From a virus: a DNA stretch of 39,046 bases. The notes under the pieces were generated by a model. It saw only the letters and a program-made list of their open reading frames with translations, had not been told where the DNA came from and made no database searches. Positions 6,950 to 14,831 of this stretch are shown in pieces; the first letter of the stretch is position 1, and every line of letters starts with the position of its first letter. The stretch covers positions 1 through 39,046 of the IMG/VR virus record IMGVR_UViG_3300042549_010698, one strand, 5' to 3'. The translations under genes were made by a program, and so were the position numbers.

Positions 6950-7024
6950 ATGATTGCAATCATACTAATTTTCGTATTAATCTTTATTCTTCGCGATGAA
7001 GAAAACTCTCGTAAACACAAATAA
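6950..7024 (+). CDS. 24-aa membrane microprotein
   Basis: MIAIILIFVLIFILRDEENS followed by RKHK. Fourteen consecutive hydrophobic residues form a single span with a charged tail. It starts 2 bases after the upstream stop and ends 8 bases before the DUF6745-like gene, so its position is gene-like, but a 24-codon frame can occur by chance. Confidence 0.4.
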   Translation: MIAIILIFVLIFILRDEENSRKHK

Positions 7025-7031
7025 TCACACT

Positions 7032-8006
7032 ATGAAAGAAAAAATTACACACATCACTGATGAGCAAAAAGCAAAGATGCCACAATACGTGGACAAATGG
7101 ATCAAGACTGGCACCAACACTGATCGACTCGATCCAGTGCGAACAGCAAAGACGATTGAAAATTATCGTAAATTGATTGGCAAGCCAGTTGATGTGCCTC
7201 TCATTATTCTTGACAATCCTCTTGAGGCCTGGGCTGCGTGCCATCTCTTGAGTAACTTTGGTGTAAGCTTTGAAAATTTGAATGCAGAGCTTGCAGATGT
7301 TTTCGCTGGCAATCCTAAAGGCTATGAAATTCCTCGCGCGCGACTGCCATGGCAGTGCGGCAGCTTCTTTGTATCGACCTTCAGCTTCTATGATTATATG
7401 TTTGAAGAGTTGGGTGTTGACATTGATGCAGAGCTTTATGCAAAATATAAAGTCTGGGAATCAACAAGTGAGCTTGGATGCATCTATCCTTTGGATGAAT
7501 ATACCATCGTCTCTCAAAAACCGATTGAGATTCATTTGAATCAAGCTCGTGTATTGCATCGCGATGGTGGACCTGCTATTAGCTATGCTGGTATGGGTAA
7601 CTTACAGATCTATTGCTTGAATGGTGTTACTGTTCCAGAATATATCGCAGTCACTCCTGAAGAAAAACTCGATCTTGAATACTACAAGACTATTCAGAAT
7701 GCCGACGTCAAAGCTGAGTTTGTTCGCAAAGCTGGCATTGAACGTTTCAAAGAACTTGGCAAATTAGTTGATGACTATACCAAATACACTGGACCCGAAT
7801 ATGATCTCTGGCAAAAGAGTCAATATGAAATCTGGGATATGAGTTCTATCTTCGATGGTCTTGACTATGCTCCTTATTTGAGTATGGTTAATCAAACAAC
7901 TGGAATTTTCCACTTCGAGGGTGTAAGTCCCGAATGTCGTACTCTCAAAGACGCGATTAAAGAACGCCTTGGCGGTCGCGATCTAATCATCAAAGCAATT
8001 GCATAA
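7032..8006 (+). CDS. DUF6745-like protein, 324 aa
   Basis: The start is set at ATG 7032; an ATG at 6996 in frame overlaps the microprotein. The C-terminal half contains HRDGGPAISYAG (about residues 177-188) and YCLNGVTVPEYIAVTPEE (about 195-212), which I recognise from the DUF6745 family found in bacteria and phages, often in long hypothetical proteins. The N-terminal part (PLIILDNPLEAWAACHLL) is also typical. Function is unknown. It is followed by a 114-aa protein that often accompanies this family. Confidence 0.7.
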   Translation: MKEKITHITDEQKAKMPQYVDKWIKTGTNTDRLDPVRTAKTIENYRKLIGKPVDVPLIILDNPLEAWAACHLLSNFGVSFENLNAELADVFAGNPKGYEIPRARLPWQCGSFFVSTFSFYDYMFEELGVDIDAELYAKYKVWESTSELGCIYPLDEYTIVSQKPIEIHLNQARVLHRDGGPAISYAGMGNLQIYCLNGVTVPEYIAVTPEEKLDLEYYKTIQNADVKAEFVRKAGIERFKELGKLVDDYTKYTGPEYDLWQKSQYEIWDMSSIFDGLDYAPYLSMVNQTTGIFHFEGVSPECRTLKDAIKERLGGRDLIIKAIA

Positions 8007-8022
8007 CCAAAACAACTAACTC

Positions 8023-8030
8023 TATAAATA
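8023..8030 (+). promoter_or_regulatory. T4-type late promoter octamer TATAAATA
   Basis: Perfect TATAAATA, 7 bases before the ATG at 8038, allowing almost no 5' leader. Confidence 0.6.
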
Positions 8031-8037
8031 AAACAAT

Positions 8038-8382
8038 ATGAAACTAAATCAAAATGAATGTGTGCTTCATGGTGAAGCAATGATCTTGCCTGCCACTCTG
8101 CCAGCTGACGCAGTGGAAATTAAAACAAGCAACGATGGCTATCACATTATCGCTGATAGTGAAACAACTGGAAACCATCACGTTATTGATGCAGTGCCTG
8201 GCACCCGCTTTTGGCGCAGCGGTGAGAAAACCTTTATGACCAATGATCGCGAAACTCGAGTGCGTTGTGTTCATCCTGCTCGACACAATCCAATCACCTT
8301 GAGTCCTGGTGTTTATGAGGTCGGTGAAGCTCAGGTTGAGTATGATCACTTTGCACAAAACCTACGCAAGGTTCGTGACTAA
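8038..8382 (+). CDS. conserved DUF6745-associated protein, 114 aa
   Basis: The central phrase YHIIADSETTGNHHVID (about residues 38-54) and the C-terminal QVEYDHFAQNLRKVRD are the parts I recognise from small proteins encoded beside DUF6745 genes. The histidine pair (HH) and conserved acidic residues might form a metal site, but no activity is known. A TATAAATA octamer lies just upstream, so it may be transcribed late in addition to read-through from 7032. Confidence 0.65.
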   Translation: MKLNQNECVLHGEAMILPATLPADAVEIKTSNDGYHIIADSETTGNHHVIDAVPGTRFWRSGEKTFMTNDRETRVRCVHPARHNPITLSPGVYEVGEAQVEYDHFAQNLRKVRD

Positions 8383-8407
8383 AAAAATTTAAATGTGTGG
8401 TGAGTTA

Positions 8408-8440
8408 GGGGAGGGTCGCAAGGCTCTCCCCTTTAATTTT
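8408..8440 (+). terminator. intrinsic terminator
   Basis: GGGGAGGG pairs with CTCTCCCC (one G-U pair) around TCGCAAGG, followed by TTTAATTTT. Confidence 0.7.
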
Positions 8441-8449
8441 GTCAAAATT

Positions 8450-8671
8450 ATGCAAGAAGAAACGTTAGAATCAAAAATACGCGGCATAGGTGGAGCTAGT
8501 ATTTTGTCGAGTAAGATTATGTTAGCCACTCTTCGGACAGACAATGAATGGCATGAAAATGTCTTGAGTGAAATGGTCGAAGGAATAACTCAATATACGC
8601 GGCTAGCAGGAAGCGACCTACAAAATCATATAGCGCAGACATTGCAAAATTATTGCGAATATGACAAATAG
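8450..8671 (+). CDS. hypothetical protein, 73 aa
   Basis: Start placed at ATG 8450 because the longer in-frame reading from 8393 would translate through the terminator hairpin. MQEETLESKIRGIGGASILS is followed by a helical region with EWHENVLSEMVEGI. No family recognised. It overlaps the next small gene by 11 bases. Confidence 0.55.
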   Translation: MQEETLESKIRGIGGASILSSKIMLATLRTDNEWHENVLSEMVEGITQYTRLAGSDLQNHIAQTLQNYCEYDK

Positions 8672-8792
8672 AGATCAATTGAAAGATGTATATGAAATGT
8701 CTCAGCTTGAAGCTAGTGTCTATGCTGTCACTGGTGGAATAGCATGGGAGACAAATGCTGTATGTGATAAACAACTAGAATTAAATATATAG
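8661..8792 (+). CDS. hypothetical protein, 43 aa
   Basis: Read directly from the sequence: MTNRDQLKDVYEMSQLEASV then YAVTGGIAWETNAVCDKQL. It overlaps the 73-aa gene and ends 4 bases before the glycosyltransferase. Small alpha-helical protein of unknown role. Confidence 0.5.
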   Translation: MTNRDQLKDVYEMSQLEASVYAVTGGIAWETNAVCDKQLELNI

Positions 8793-8796
8793 TAAT

Positions 8797-9966
8797 ATGG
8801 ATCTAGATACTTTGCTTCAATCACTAAAAAAACATGGAAAAATCGACAGTTTGTTTGCGTTGACTGATCAAACAAAATCTCGACTTAAAAAATATGAGAT
8901 AACTCATAATGCAATTGACATTAACAATATAAGTCTAACGCGCGGTTCTAAGACACTAATCGTTGATTTTAATCCCTCTTCATTTTTTATTATTAAAGAT
9001 AATTTATTAAAAATTTCTAAATTTTATAAAAAGATAATTATTATTGGTTTTCGTATAAATTATTATGAGGCCTCGCAATATGTCGAAGCATTGTCATGTT
9101 TGCCAAAAAATTATATACTTGAAGCTACTGATGTTGATAGCTATAATATTTCGCAAGCATGTGGATCTCATACGACATTGCTATCTCCAAATCCAATATC
9201 ATATCAAATAAAACCTAGTAATATTAATGTTGATGGAAAGATCAGTGTCATATGTGCATGCATGAATCGCATGGAGATTCTTAAAGTCAATATTATGTCA
9301 TGGTTGAATTTCTCAGAAATTGGAGAGATTGTTATTGTAGATTGGAATAGCAAACAACCACTATATGATCTGCTTAAGCTTGACAAGCGCATAAAAATAG
9401 TACGTGTTGAAGATCAAAAATACTTTAATATTTCACAGGCATTTAATCTAGCTCTTGACAATTCGACCCTAGAATATGTCTTAAAACTTGATACTGATTA
9501 TTTTCTAAATCCGTATTATAATTTTTTTAAATCTCATCCAGTTCAAAATGATTCTTTTTATACTGGATGTTGGTCATATTGTGAAGAAAATAATGATATT
9601 CCAAAACCAATTTTTCAACATTTAAGCGGACTATGCTATGCGCGAAGAGAATATCTAATCGCAGTTAAAGGTTATAATGAACATTTCAATGGCTATGGTT
9701 ATGATGATACTGATTTACATAATCGTATATTAGCTAGCGGTAAAAGAAAAATAATCATAAATCATGATTATAGTGTCATGCATATACCACACTCCACAAC
9801 TGAGCGTTTAGCAAACTATGAGCCAAATAGTTGGAATGATAAGAGAAATAAAGAGCTATCACTTTCAATGGGATTAGCTCCAGATCGAGTAAAATCGTGG
9901 AGTATAATTAAAAGCTACACACCTAACCTTTATTTTGCATATGAAACTAGTAATGATATACAATAG
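8797..9966 (+). CDS. GT-A fold glycosyltransferase (family 2/7 type), 389 aa
   Basis: Residues about 148-310 carry a nucleotide-sugar transferase domain. VICACMNRMEILKVNI opens the Rossmann-like fold, a metal-binding DxD lies in KLDTDYF (D232/D234), and GYNEHFNGYGYDDTDL (about 294-309) resembles the acceptor/catalytic segment of beta-1,4-galactosyltransferase and chondroitin-polymerase-type enzymes. Residues 1-140 form an extra domain I do not recognise. The enzyme would transfer a sugar from a nucleotide donor to a virion or host-surface acceptor. The thioredoxin-like gene overlaps its end by 26 bases. Confidence 0.8.
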   Translation: MDLDTLLQSLKKHGKIDSLFALTDQTKSRLKKYEITHNAIDINNISLTRGSKTLIVDFNPSSFFIIKDNLLKISKFYKKIIIIGFRINYYEASQYVEALSCLPKNYILEATDVDSYNISQACGSHTTLLSPNPISYQIKPSNINVDGKISVICACMNRMEILKVNIMSWLNFSEIGEIVIVDWNSKQPLYDLLKLDKRIKIVRVEDQKYFNISQAFNLALDNSTLEYVLKLDTDYFLNPYYNFFKSHPVQNDSFYTGCWSYCEENNDIPKPIFQHLSGLCYARREYLIAVKGYNEHFNGYGYDDTDLHNRILASGKRKIIINHDYSVMHIPHSTTERLANYEPNSWNDKRNKELSLSMGLAPDRVKSWSIIKSYTPNLYFAYETSNDIQ

Positions 9967-10228
9967 CAGCTGTGCGACATGTCTGCCATATGTTCAAAGT
10001 GTAAAGGACTCAGCGGTCTCATATGATATATCATATCAAAGCTTTGATATAAATGAGGATATTTTTAGCAGCATACACCATATTGTTAATTGTCGCATTT
10101 GTATTGATCGCAATATCAATGAGATGCCGCTACTAATCATCTTTAAAAATGACACGCCATGCGAAGCAATTGTTGGTGTTCATGATGCGGCATCAATAGA
10201 CGATAAACTCAAAGGTGTCTTTTTATAA
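9941..10228 (+). CDS. thioredoxin-fold protein with CxxC motif, 95 aa
   Basis: The first strand MKLVMIYNSS is followed by C11-A-T-C14, the redox-active CxxC of thioredoxin/glutaredoxin proteins, and a cis-proline-like MPLLIIFKND (about 68-77) lies where the family has its substrate-binding loop. An ATG two codons upstream (9935) is also possible. T4 encodes a comparable glutaredoxin (NrdC) that feeds ribonucleotide reductase; whether this protein does the same is inference. The gene overlaps the end of the glycosyltransferase gene. Confidence 0.65.
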   Translation: MKLVMIYNSSCATCLPYVQSVKDSAVSYDISYQSFDINEDIFSSIHHIVNCRICIDRNINEMPLLIIFKNDTPCEAIVGVHDAASIDDKLKGVFL

Positions 10229-10231
10229 ATA
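10224..10231 (+). promoter_or_regulatory. late promoter TATAAATA before the lysis cassette
   Basis: Perfect octamer overlapping the end of the thioredoxin-like gene. A nine-codon mini-ORF (10235-10261, MEIIPLTK) begins 3 bases later and ends 5 bases before the putative holin, suggesting translational coupling. Confidence 0.65.
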
Positions 10232-10266
10232 TAAATGGAAATAATTCCATTAACAAAATAAAAGAT

Positions 10267-10461
10267 ATGATCGAAGAACTATTAAAATTGGTTGAACAAT
10301 ATCCTTGGTTTGTTGTAGTTACAAGTGCAATCAGCCTCGCAAGTGCGATTGCTAGTGTAACACCAACACCTAAACCAGGCAGCACTCTCGCCAAAGTCTA
10401 TGGCATTATTGATTTTCTAGCATTGAATATTGGTAAAGCAAAAGACAAAGGCACTAAGTGA
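10267..10461 (+). CDS. small membrane protein of a lysis cassette (holin candidate), 64 aa
   Basis: One hydrophobic segment (residues about 12-31, PWFVVVTSAISLASAIAS) is followed by TPTPKPGSTLAKVYGIIDFL and a lysine-rich tail. The VTPTPKPGS...LAKVYGIIDFLALNIGKAK phrase is familiar from small membrane proteins encoded near spanins in many phages. Its late promoter, the directly overlapping spanin genes (GTGA overlap) and the terminator at 10809 make a lysis unit likely. Holin function itself is inferred; no endolysin is seen in the window. Confidence 0.6.
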   Translation: MIEELLKLVEQYPWFVVVTSAISLASAIASVTPTPKPGSTLAKVYGIIDFLALNIGKAKDKGTK

Positions 10462-10685
10462 TCTCTCAACTATTAACCGCCGTTATTGAAGCATGCAGAG
10501 CATATTGTCTCTATGTGCAGCTAAAACGGGAATCAAGAATCGATGAAATTGAAGATGAAATTGATCGTATCTCTGCTATTGGTGATGCAACTAGTAAGCT
10601 GCAAACTCGTAGACTGTTGCTTCGAAAACAGAGATACATTGAACAACTCGGCACTATACGATCCACCACAGATACATCTAATTGA
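10458..10685 (+). CDS. inner-membrane spanin-like protein (Rz-like), 75 aa
   Basis: Starts with a GTG that overlaps the stop of the upstream gene (GTGA). The N-terminus MISQLLTAVIEACRAYCLYV could be a short membrane anchor, followed by a long charged coiled-coil (residues about 22-65, RESRIDEIEDEIDRI and RRLLLRKQRYIEQL). This is the layout of i-spanins. A lipoprotein-encoding frame nested inside the gene (10543) is the strongest argument. It is shorter than lambda Rz (153 aa). Confidence 0.55.
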   Translation: MISQLLTAVIEACRAYCLYVQLKRESRIDEIEDEIDRISAIGDATSKLQTRRLLLRKQRYIEQLGTIRSTTDTSN

Positions 10686-10782
10686 GGGCAAAAGCTATCA
10701 ATTCAAAGAAGGTGTATTAGAGGGTCGAGGCCAGCGTTTTCATAGCGACTATGAATATCGTAGAATGATCATCGAACAATAA
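10543..10782 (+). CDS. outer-membrane lipoprotein spanin-like (Rz1-like), 79 aa
   Basis: Begins in another frame within the i-spanin-like gene. Residues 1-20 form a lipoprotein signal peptide: basic MKLKMK, hydrophobic LIVSLLLVMQ, then lipobox LVSC with C20 as the lipidated residue. The mature part includes GKSYQFKEGVLEGRGQRFHS. An out-of-frame lipoprotein overlapping a coiled-coil membrane protein is the typical Rz/Rz1 arrangement, in which the two proteins span the periplasm and fuse the membranes after cell-wall breakage. This implies a Gram-negative host. Confidence 0.65.
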   Translation: MKLKMKLIVSLLLVMQLVSCKLVDCCFENRDTLNNSALYDPPQIHLIEGKSYQFKEGVLEGRGQRFHSDYEYRRMIIEQ

Positions 10783-10808
10783 GTCATGCTAAACAACTCT
10801 AACAAGCA

Positions 10809-10843
10809 GGCCAGATTGAACACGTTTCAGTCTGGCCTTTTTT
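10809..10843 (+). terminator. intrinsic terminator after the lysis cassette
   Basis: GGCCAGA pairs with TCTGGCC around a 15-base loop, with some further pairing inside (TTGAA with TTCAG), followed by a run of T. Confidence 0.85.
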
Positions 10844-10849
10844 ACGTCT

Positions 10850-11596
10850 ATGCCAGCAAGAAAACAAACAACACGCAAATCAAAAACAACATCGGAGCCA
10901 CACAACGCTATTGAAAAATCATTGAGCTTCAATTGGAGCACAGATTTTACAATTAAAAATAGCTTTCATCTTAATCCTCTTCATAAAGAATTTAAGGATT
11001 GCTGTATGGCTGATCAAACAAAAATAGCCTTTGTCGATGGCCCAGCGGGCACTGCAAAAAGTTATTTGGCTGTTCTTAGCGCATTGCAATGCCTAAAGGA
11101 ACAAAAGGTCGATAGCATCATTTATATTCGTAGCGTTATTGAAAGTGCTAGTCGCAGTATTGGTGCATTGCCTGGAGAAATTGATGATAAATTTGGTCCC
11201 TATGCAATGCCACTTATGGAAAAGGTAACTGAGATTTGTGGTGATAATGTTGCTGCTATTTTAAAAAGTCATGATGTACTTAGTGCTGTGCCTGTAAACT
11301 TCGTAAGAGGACTAACATTCAATCGAGCATTTGTTATTGTTGACGAAGCGCAAAATCTAACAAAGAGCGAGCTTGTGACAATCCTAACTCGGTTTGGCAA
11401 GGACACTCGATATGCTATTTGCGGAGACAAGGCTCAGAGCGATATTGGCAAGCTTAGTGGATTTACTGAGATCTTTGATGCATTTGCTGGTCGTGGTGAT
11501 GCGAATAGTCAAGGCATATATAATTTCAAGTTTGGTCAAAATGAAATTGTTCGCAGCAAGATCTTAAGATATATTGTTCAAGTACTTGGAGCTTAA
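10850..11596 (+). CDS. phoH: PhoH-like P-loop ATPase
   Basis: The 248-aa protein has a Walker A GPAGTAKS (64-71), a Walker B FVIVDEAQN (161-169) and a sensor-like TRYAICGDKAQSD, all characteristic of PhoH. The LPGEIDDKFGPYAMPL stretch is also a family signature. PhoH proteins are RNA-associated ATPases (related to the helicase core) and are very common in myoviruses; the phage role is uncertain. The N-terminal 35 residues are basic and probably disordered. The gene starts 7 bases after the lysis-cassette terminator, so its promoter must be upstream or within it. Confidence 0.9.
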   Translation: MPARKQTTRKSKTTSEPHNAIEKSLSFNWSTDFTIKNSFHLNPLHKEFKDCCMADQTKIAFVDGPAGTAKSYLAVLSALQCLKEQKVDSIIYIRSVIESASRSIGALPGEIDDKFGPYAMPLMEKVTEICGDNVAAILKSHDVLSAVPVNFVRGLTFNRAFVIVDEAQNLTKSELVTILTRFGKDTRYAICGDKAQSDIGKLSGFTEIFDAFAGRGDANSQGIYNFKFGQNEIVRSKILRYIVQVLGA

Positions 11597-11614
11597 AAAT
11601 ATTTCATTTTTTGG

Positions 11615-11643
11615 TTTACAAACTATTATTCCGTTGGTAGAAT
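11615..11643 (+). promoter_or_regulatory. sigma70-like promoter
   Basis: TTTACA, 17-bp spacer, TAGAAT with TGG before the -10. A hairpin (GTGTAA-CTTGC-TTACAC, 11648-11664) sits at the predicted transcript start. Confidence 0.65.
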
Positions 11644-11693
11644 ACAAGTGTAACTTGCTTACACTGACGGAATATGAAATATTACGTCTAGCT

Positions 11694-11903
11694 ATGCACA
11701 TCTATCGCTATATAATTAAAAATAATTTGATCTATATACACTATGATCCAAAAGATGATGATATAATTAAAAAAATATCATCGTATGAAATATTGCCTGA
11801 TGATACAATAAGTGAGATAAAGCAGAGCTATGATATGGATGATATGCCCTATAGTCTCTACATAAACAGCCTTGTAACACTAAGTAAACTCAATCTGTTT
11901 TGA
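11694..11903 (+). CDS. hypothetical protein, about 69 aa (start uncertain)
   Basis: The frame is open from an ATG at 11574, but that start lies upstream of the promoter at 11615, so a later start is likely. I use the ATG at 11694; an in-frame TTG at 11655 (giving LLTLTEYEILRLAMHIY) is equally plausible because that segment looks like an intact helix. The C-terminal part is acidic (YDPKDDDIIKK, SYDMDDMPYSL). No family recognised. Confidence 0.45.
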   Translation: MHIYRYIIKNNLIYIHYDPKDDDIIKKISSYEILPDDTISEIKQSYDMDDMPYSLYINSLVTLSKLNLF

Positions 11904-11920
11904 TAGAAATTTTTAAGAGT

Positions 11921-11928
11921 AATAAATA
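11921..11928 (+). promoter_or_regulatory. late promoter variant AATAAATA
   Basis: One mismatch from TATAAATA, 6 bases before the ATG at 11935, matching the spacing of the perfect late octamers. Confidence 0.4.
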
Positions 11929-11934
11929 AAAAAT

Positions 11935-12654
11935 ATGACATACGACATTTTTTATAGAACATATAGCGGAGATGCGAAGTGGTTGAACTATAGCTTACAA
12001 TCAATTCATAAATTTGTAACGGGATATTCCTCTGTAATCGTAACTGCACCTGAAAGTTCAAGAGAAGTTATTGAGCCTATTGTAAATAAACACGGTTTTA
12101 AATTTATTGAGTGTGAAGCGATACATCCTAGTGATGATTATGTTGGCCAACAGGCAACAAAACTGTTTTCTGATTTATATACCACTTCTGATATTATTGT
12201 TCATGTTGATTCTGATGTGATTTTTACACGAGATATTACATTACAATCATTTCTCAATTCAGATGGCACTAAACCATTAAATTTAAAAAGTGCACATACA
12301 AATATTGAGACTCCTTGGAAATCTATTACTGAAAGAATTGTAAAATTTGAAGTAGATTATGAATATATGCGAAAAATGCCGCTAGTCTATCCAAGAGAAA
12401 TTTATAAACACACGCGCGATTATCTTGAAAGTGTACATGGTGTTTCTTTTCATGAACTAGTTCGTTCTATAGATAATAGAGAAATTTCTGAATTTAATAT
12501 TATCGGTGCTATATGTGAAAAATATTATCCACAGCTTATTGAATGGCAAGATACTCATGGTCCAATTCCTCTGCCTGAATCATGTGTAATTCAATATTGG
12601 AGTTGGGGTGGAATAGATGATAAAGAAGAAGAAATTAAAAAGTTTCTGTCTTAA
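11935..12654 (+). CDS. DUF6492-like GT-A glycosyltransferase, 239 aa
   Basis: The N-terminus MTYDIFYRTYSGDAKWLNYS is the conserved opening of DUF6492 proteins, and a DxD motif is present in HVDSDVIFT (D92/D94). The C-terminal SEFNIIGAICEKYYP and WSWGG segments also fit that family. These are retaining-type glycosyltransferases of the GT-A fold. It faces a convergent minus-strand operon containing two more glycan-related genes, pointing to modification of virion proteins or surface polysaccharide. Confidence 0.75.
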   Translation: MTYDIFYRTYSGDAKWLNYSLQSIHKFVTGYSSVIVTAPESSREVIEPIVNKHGFKFIECEAIHPSDDYVGQQATKLFSDLYTTSDIIVHVDSDVIFTRDITLQSFLNSDGTKPLNLKSAHTNIETPWKSITERIVKFEVDYEYMRKMPLVYPREIYKHTRDYLESVHGVSFHELVRSIDNREISEFNIIGAICEKYYPQLIEWQDTHGPIPLPESCVIQYWSWGGIDDKEEEIKKFLS

Positions 12655-12663
12655 ATGATTTTA

Positions 12664-13251
12664 TTATTTAAAATTTTGCAAACATAAAAATTCCCACAAA
12701 CGTTCTATTGCCCAAGGTGTTCTATATTCATATTCAGTCTCTTGTAAAATTGTATTTGTAGGCCAATTTAAATTTTCCAAAAGAGTATGAGCAAGAGGTT
12801 TAAATTTAATTAAGCATTCACTACTTAATTTAAAATTTGCATATGGACAAAATGACCACCAACTTGGCAATTGAATATTGGCTACTGATGCAACTTCAGC
12901 GCAGGGGAAATTCCACTCTCCGCACCATGGTTTGCCGAATTGATTAGACATATAGCAATAATCGCCAATCCATTCAAATGGACTTTCAGTAAATTTGCAT
13001 AATAAATTTATGTCACTGATATGGTCTAATGGATTACCTTGGGTAAAAACTGTATTTTCTGCATATTCACTTGCATTTACTATATGCCAAAGATAGGTAT
13101 GAGATTCTCTGCCTATATTAGGCAAAACATTATCAAAAGACATATCAGCTCCTTTATGATATACCGTAATTTTATCAAAATTTGAAGACACAGAATTTAA
13201 CCAAGAAAGGTCTTCATTATAATGCGATACTACTAATTCTGAATTTAACAT
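12664..13251 (-). CDS. DUF3431 glycosyltransferase-like protein, 195 aa
   Basis: The opening VVSHYNEDLSWL, then ITVYHKGAD, LPNIGRESHTYLWHIVNASE and VFTQGNPLDH follow the order of conserved blocks in DUF3431 proteins, which are considered glycosyltransferase-like. The start lies 9 bases after the stop of the WcbI-like gene, so both are on one late mRNA. The substrate is unknown. Confidence 0.75.
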   Translation of the reverse strand: MLNSELVVSHYNEDLSWLNSVSSNFDKITVYHKGADMSFDNVLPNIGRESHTYLWHIVNASEYAENTVFTQGNPLDHISDINLLCKFTESPFEWIGDYCYMSNQFGKPWCGEWNFPCAEVASVANIQLPSWWSFCPYANFKLSSECLIKFKPLAHTLLENLNWPTNTILQETEYEYRTPWAIERLWEFLCLQNFK

Positions 13252-13260
13252 ATGATGATA

Positions 13261-14199
13261 TTATTCTCTAAGTAAATTTAATTTTGGTTGTAATATTTGC
13301 AAATCTTTATCGGTAAGCGTTTTAAGCGATTCAATTTGAGTATTTACAAAATCAATGTCTATGAAGGTTGTATATTTTTTGCGTGAAACATTTAAATTTT
13401 TAAAGTTTTCTCTAAACCAACATAAATCCAATGGAAACGGAGAAAAATCAGGTCCAGGTAAATCCATATCATCTTCATTTATATTATAGTATAAATTTTT
13501 ATCTAAAACATTAATCAGTTTTTCATATAACATCTTAAAGTAATATTCATTAGGGTGACTCATATTATAACATATGATATTTTCTTTATATTGATTTAGA
13601 ATATCATCAATGCTTATGAAACATTTGTATTTAGAACGTTCATCTACTTCTCTTTGTTTAAGTTCTTCTAAACAATTATTTACATTATAATCTATTAAGT
13701 TTGCAATTTTCGGATCGTTTTCGTTTTTTAACCAATCCAGTATTTGCGCATTATTTAATCCCTTTTCTAGAAGCCATAGAAAAATATATGGCATTTGTAA
13801 ATTATTTTTGTTATTTTCAGACAAATAGCCAGAAAACCAAAATGATGGAATGCATATCATTTGTTTATTTGTATGATATTTGTCATAGATATAATCTGTA
13901 GTCAATTCGATGCGTCTATCAGCGGACATATTAAAATTTTGAAATACAATAATATCTGCTTCATCAATAATTCTTTCCAACGATTTTATGGTGTTGTCAG
14001 TAGCAAATCCATATTCAGTAGTTGACACATACATAAAGGGAGAAACAACACCAGATTCTTTATTCCATATGGTAGCCAAATCATAATCTGCGGCTTTTAG
14101 TATTTCATATTGTTCATTAAATCGCGGTGTATTAATTTCTAACATTTTACTTAAAACTCCTAATTGGCAATTTCCATAAAACATTATTTTCTTTTTCAT
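13261..14199 (-). CDS. WcbI-like polysaccharide-modifying protein, 312 aa
   Basis: The N-terminal MFYGNCQLGVLSKML contains the GNCQ motif of WcbI, an acyl/acetyl-transferase-like protein of capsular polysaccharide synthesis. I start it at the ATG at 14199 (MKKKIMFYGN), since an upstream ATG at 14247 would lie above the TATAAATA octamer at 14208-14215. SPFMYVSTTEYGFAT and DIIVFQNFNMSADRR fit the family's middle region. It is the first gene of a two-gene minus-strand unit with DUF3431 and probably modifies a glycan with an acyl group; this is inference. Confidence 0.75.
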   Translation of the reverse strand: MKKKIMFYGNCQLGVLSKMLEINTPRFNEQYEILKAADYDLATIWNKESGVVSPFMYVSTTEYGFATDNTIKSLERIIDEADIIVFQNFNMSADRRIELTTDYIYDKYHTNKQMICIPSFWFSGYLSENNKNNLQMPYIFLWLLEKGLNNAQILDWLKNENDPKIANLIDYNVNNCLEELKQREVDERSKYKCFISIDDILNQYKENIICYNMSHPNEYYFKMLYEKLINVLDKNLYYNINEDDMDLPGPDFSPFPLDLCWFRENFKNLNVSRKKYTTFIDIDFVNTQIESLKTLTDKDLQILQPKLNLLRE

Positions 14200-14207
14200 A
14201 GTGAATA

Positions 14208-14215
14208 TATTTATA
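14208..14215 (-). promoter_or_regulatory. late promoter TATAAATA (minus strand)
   Basis: Perfect octamer on the minus strand, 8 bases before the ATG of the WcbI-like gene. Confidence 0.65.
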
Positions 14216-14233
14216 AATCTATGAAAATAGTAG

Positions 14234-14262
14234 TTTACAAACGTCATAAATTATAGTAGTAT
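14234..14262 (+). promoter_or_regulatory. sigma70-like promoter for the dNMP kinase
   Basis: TTTACA, 17-bp spacer, TAGTAT, 8 bases before the ATG at 14271. It is divergent from and close to the late octamer at 14208. Confidence 0.65.
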
Positions 14263-14270
14263 TAACGCAT

Positions 14271-14831
14271 ATGAAAAAAATAATCGCAATTGCTGGACAT
14301 GCACACTCGGGCAAAGATCGCCTTTATAGCATACTTGAAAACTATTATAGTTCTCAAAATCTAAAGACCCAAAGATTTGCCTTTGCTGATGAGCTTAAAC
14401 GTGAAGTTGATGAATTTCTAATCTCTAAGACTGGCATATCGGCGTGGACATCTGATCCTGTACAAAAAGCGGTTATAAGACCCTTTCTTGTTTTTTGGGG
14501 CACAGAGTTTCGCAGAAACAAAAATCAAGATCATTGGATCGAATGTTTGGCTCATAATCCAGCTTGGACAGAATCTGATGCAGATGTGCTTGTAATTACT
14601 GATCTTCGTTTTAGTAATGAATATGAGTGGCTAAAACAAAAAGGTGGATCGAGCATTTACTTATCTCGTCTACAAGACGATGGTTCACCAGTGCCAGCAC
14701 CGAATGAATATGAGCGGGTTAATAATGCATGGTTACGTGATCATGCTGACATTGATTTTGTTTGGCCTACGTGCAAAGATGCGCAAGAACTTGAAACCTT
14801 TACACTTAAAAATCTAATACCACAACTATGA
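14271..14831 (+). CDS. deoxynucleoside monophosphate kinase (T4 gp1-like)
   Basis: The P-loop GHAHSGKD (9-16) at the N-terminus and RFAFADELKREVDEF (about 35-49) match T4 gp1-type kinases that phosphorylate dNMPs, including hydroxymethylated ones in T4. TDLRFSNEYEWLKQKGG (about 106-122) is the conserved arginine-containing segment near the LID. The 186-aa length is shorter than T4 gp1 (241 aa). It overlaps the exonuclease gene by 4 bases (ATGA), so the two are translationally coupled. Together they serve nucleotide supply and DNA processing. Confidence 0.8.
   Translation: MKKIIAIAGHAHSGKDRLYSILENYYSSQNLKTQRFAFADELKREVDEFLISKTGISAWTSDPVQKAVIRPFLVFWGTEFRRNKNQDHWIECLAHNPAWTESDADVLVITDLRFSNEYEWLKQKGGSSIYLSRLQDDGSPVPAPNEYERVNNAWLRDHADIDFVWPTCKDAQELETFTLKNLIPQL

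Noticed and set aside
13701-13901. 66-aa plus-strand frame
   Set aside because: It is antisense to the WcbI-like gene and lacks any start signal.
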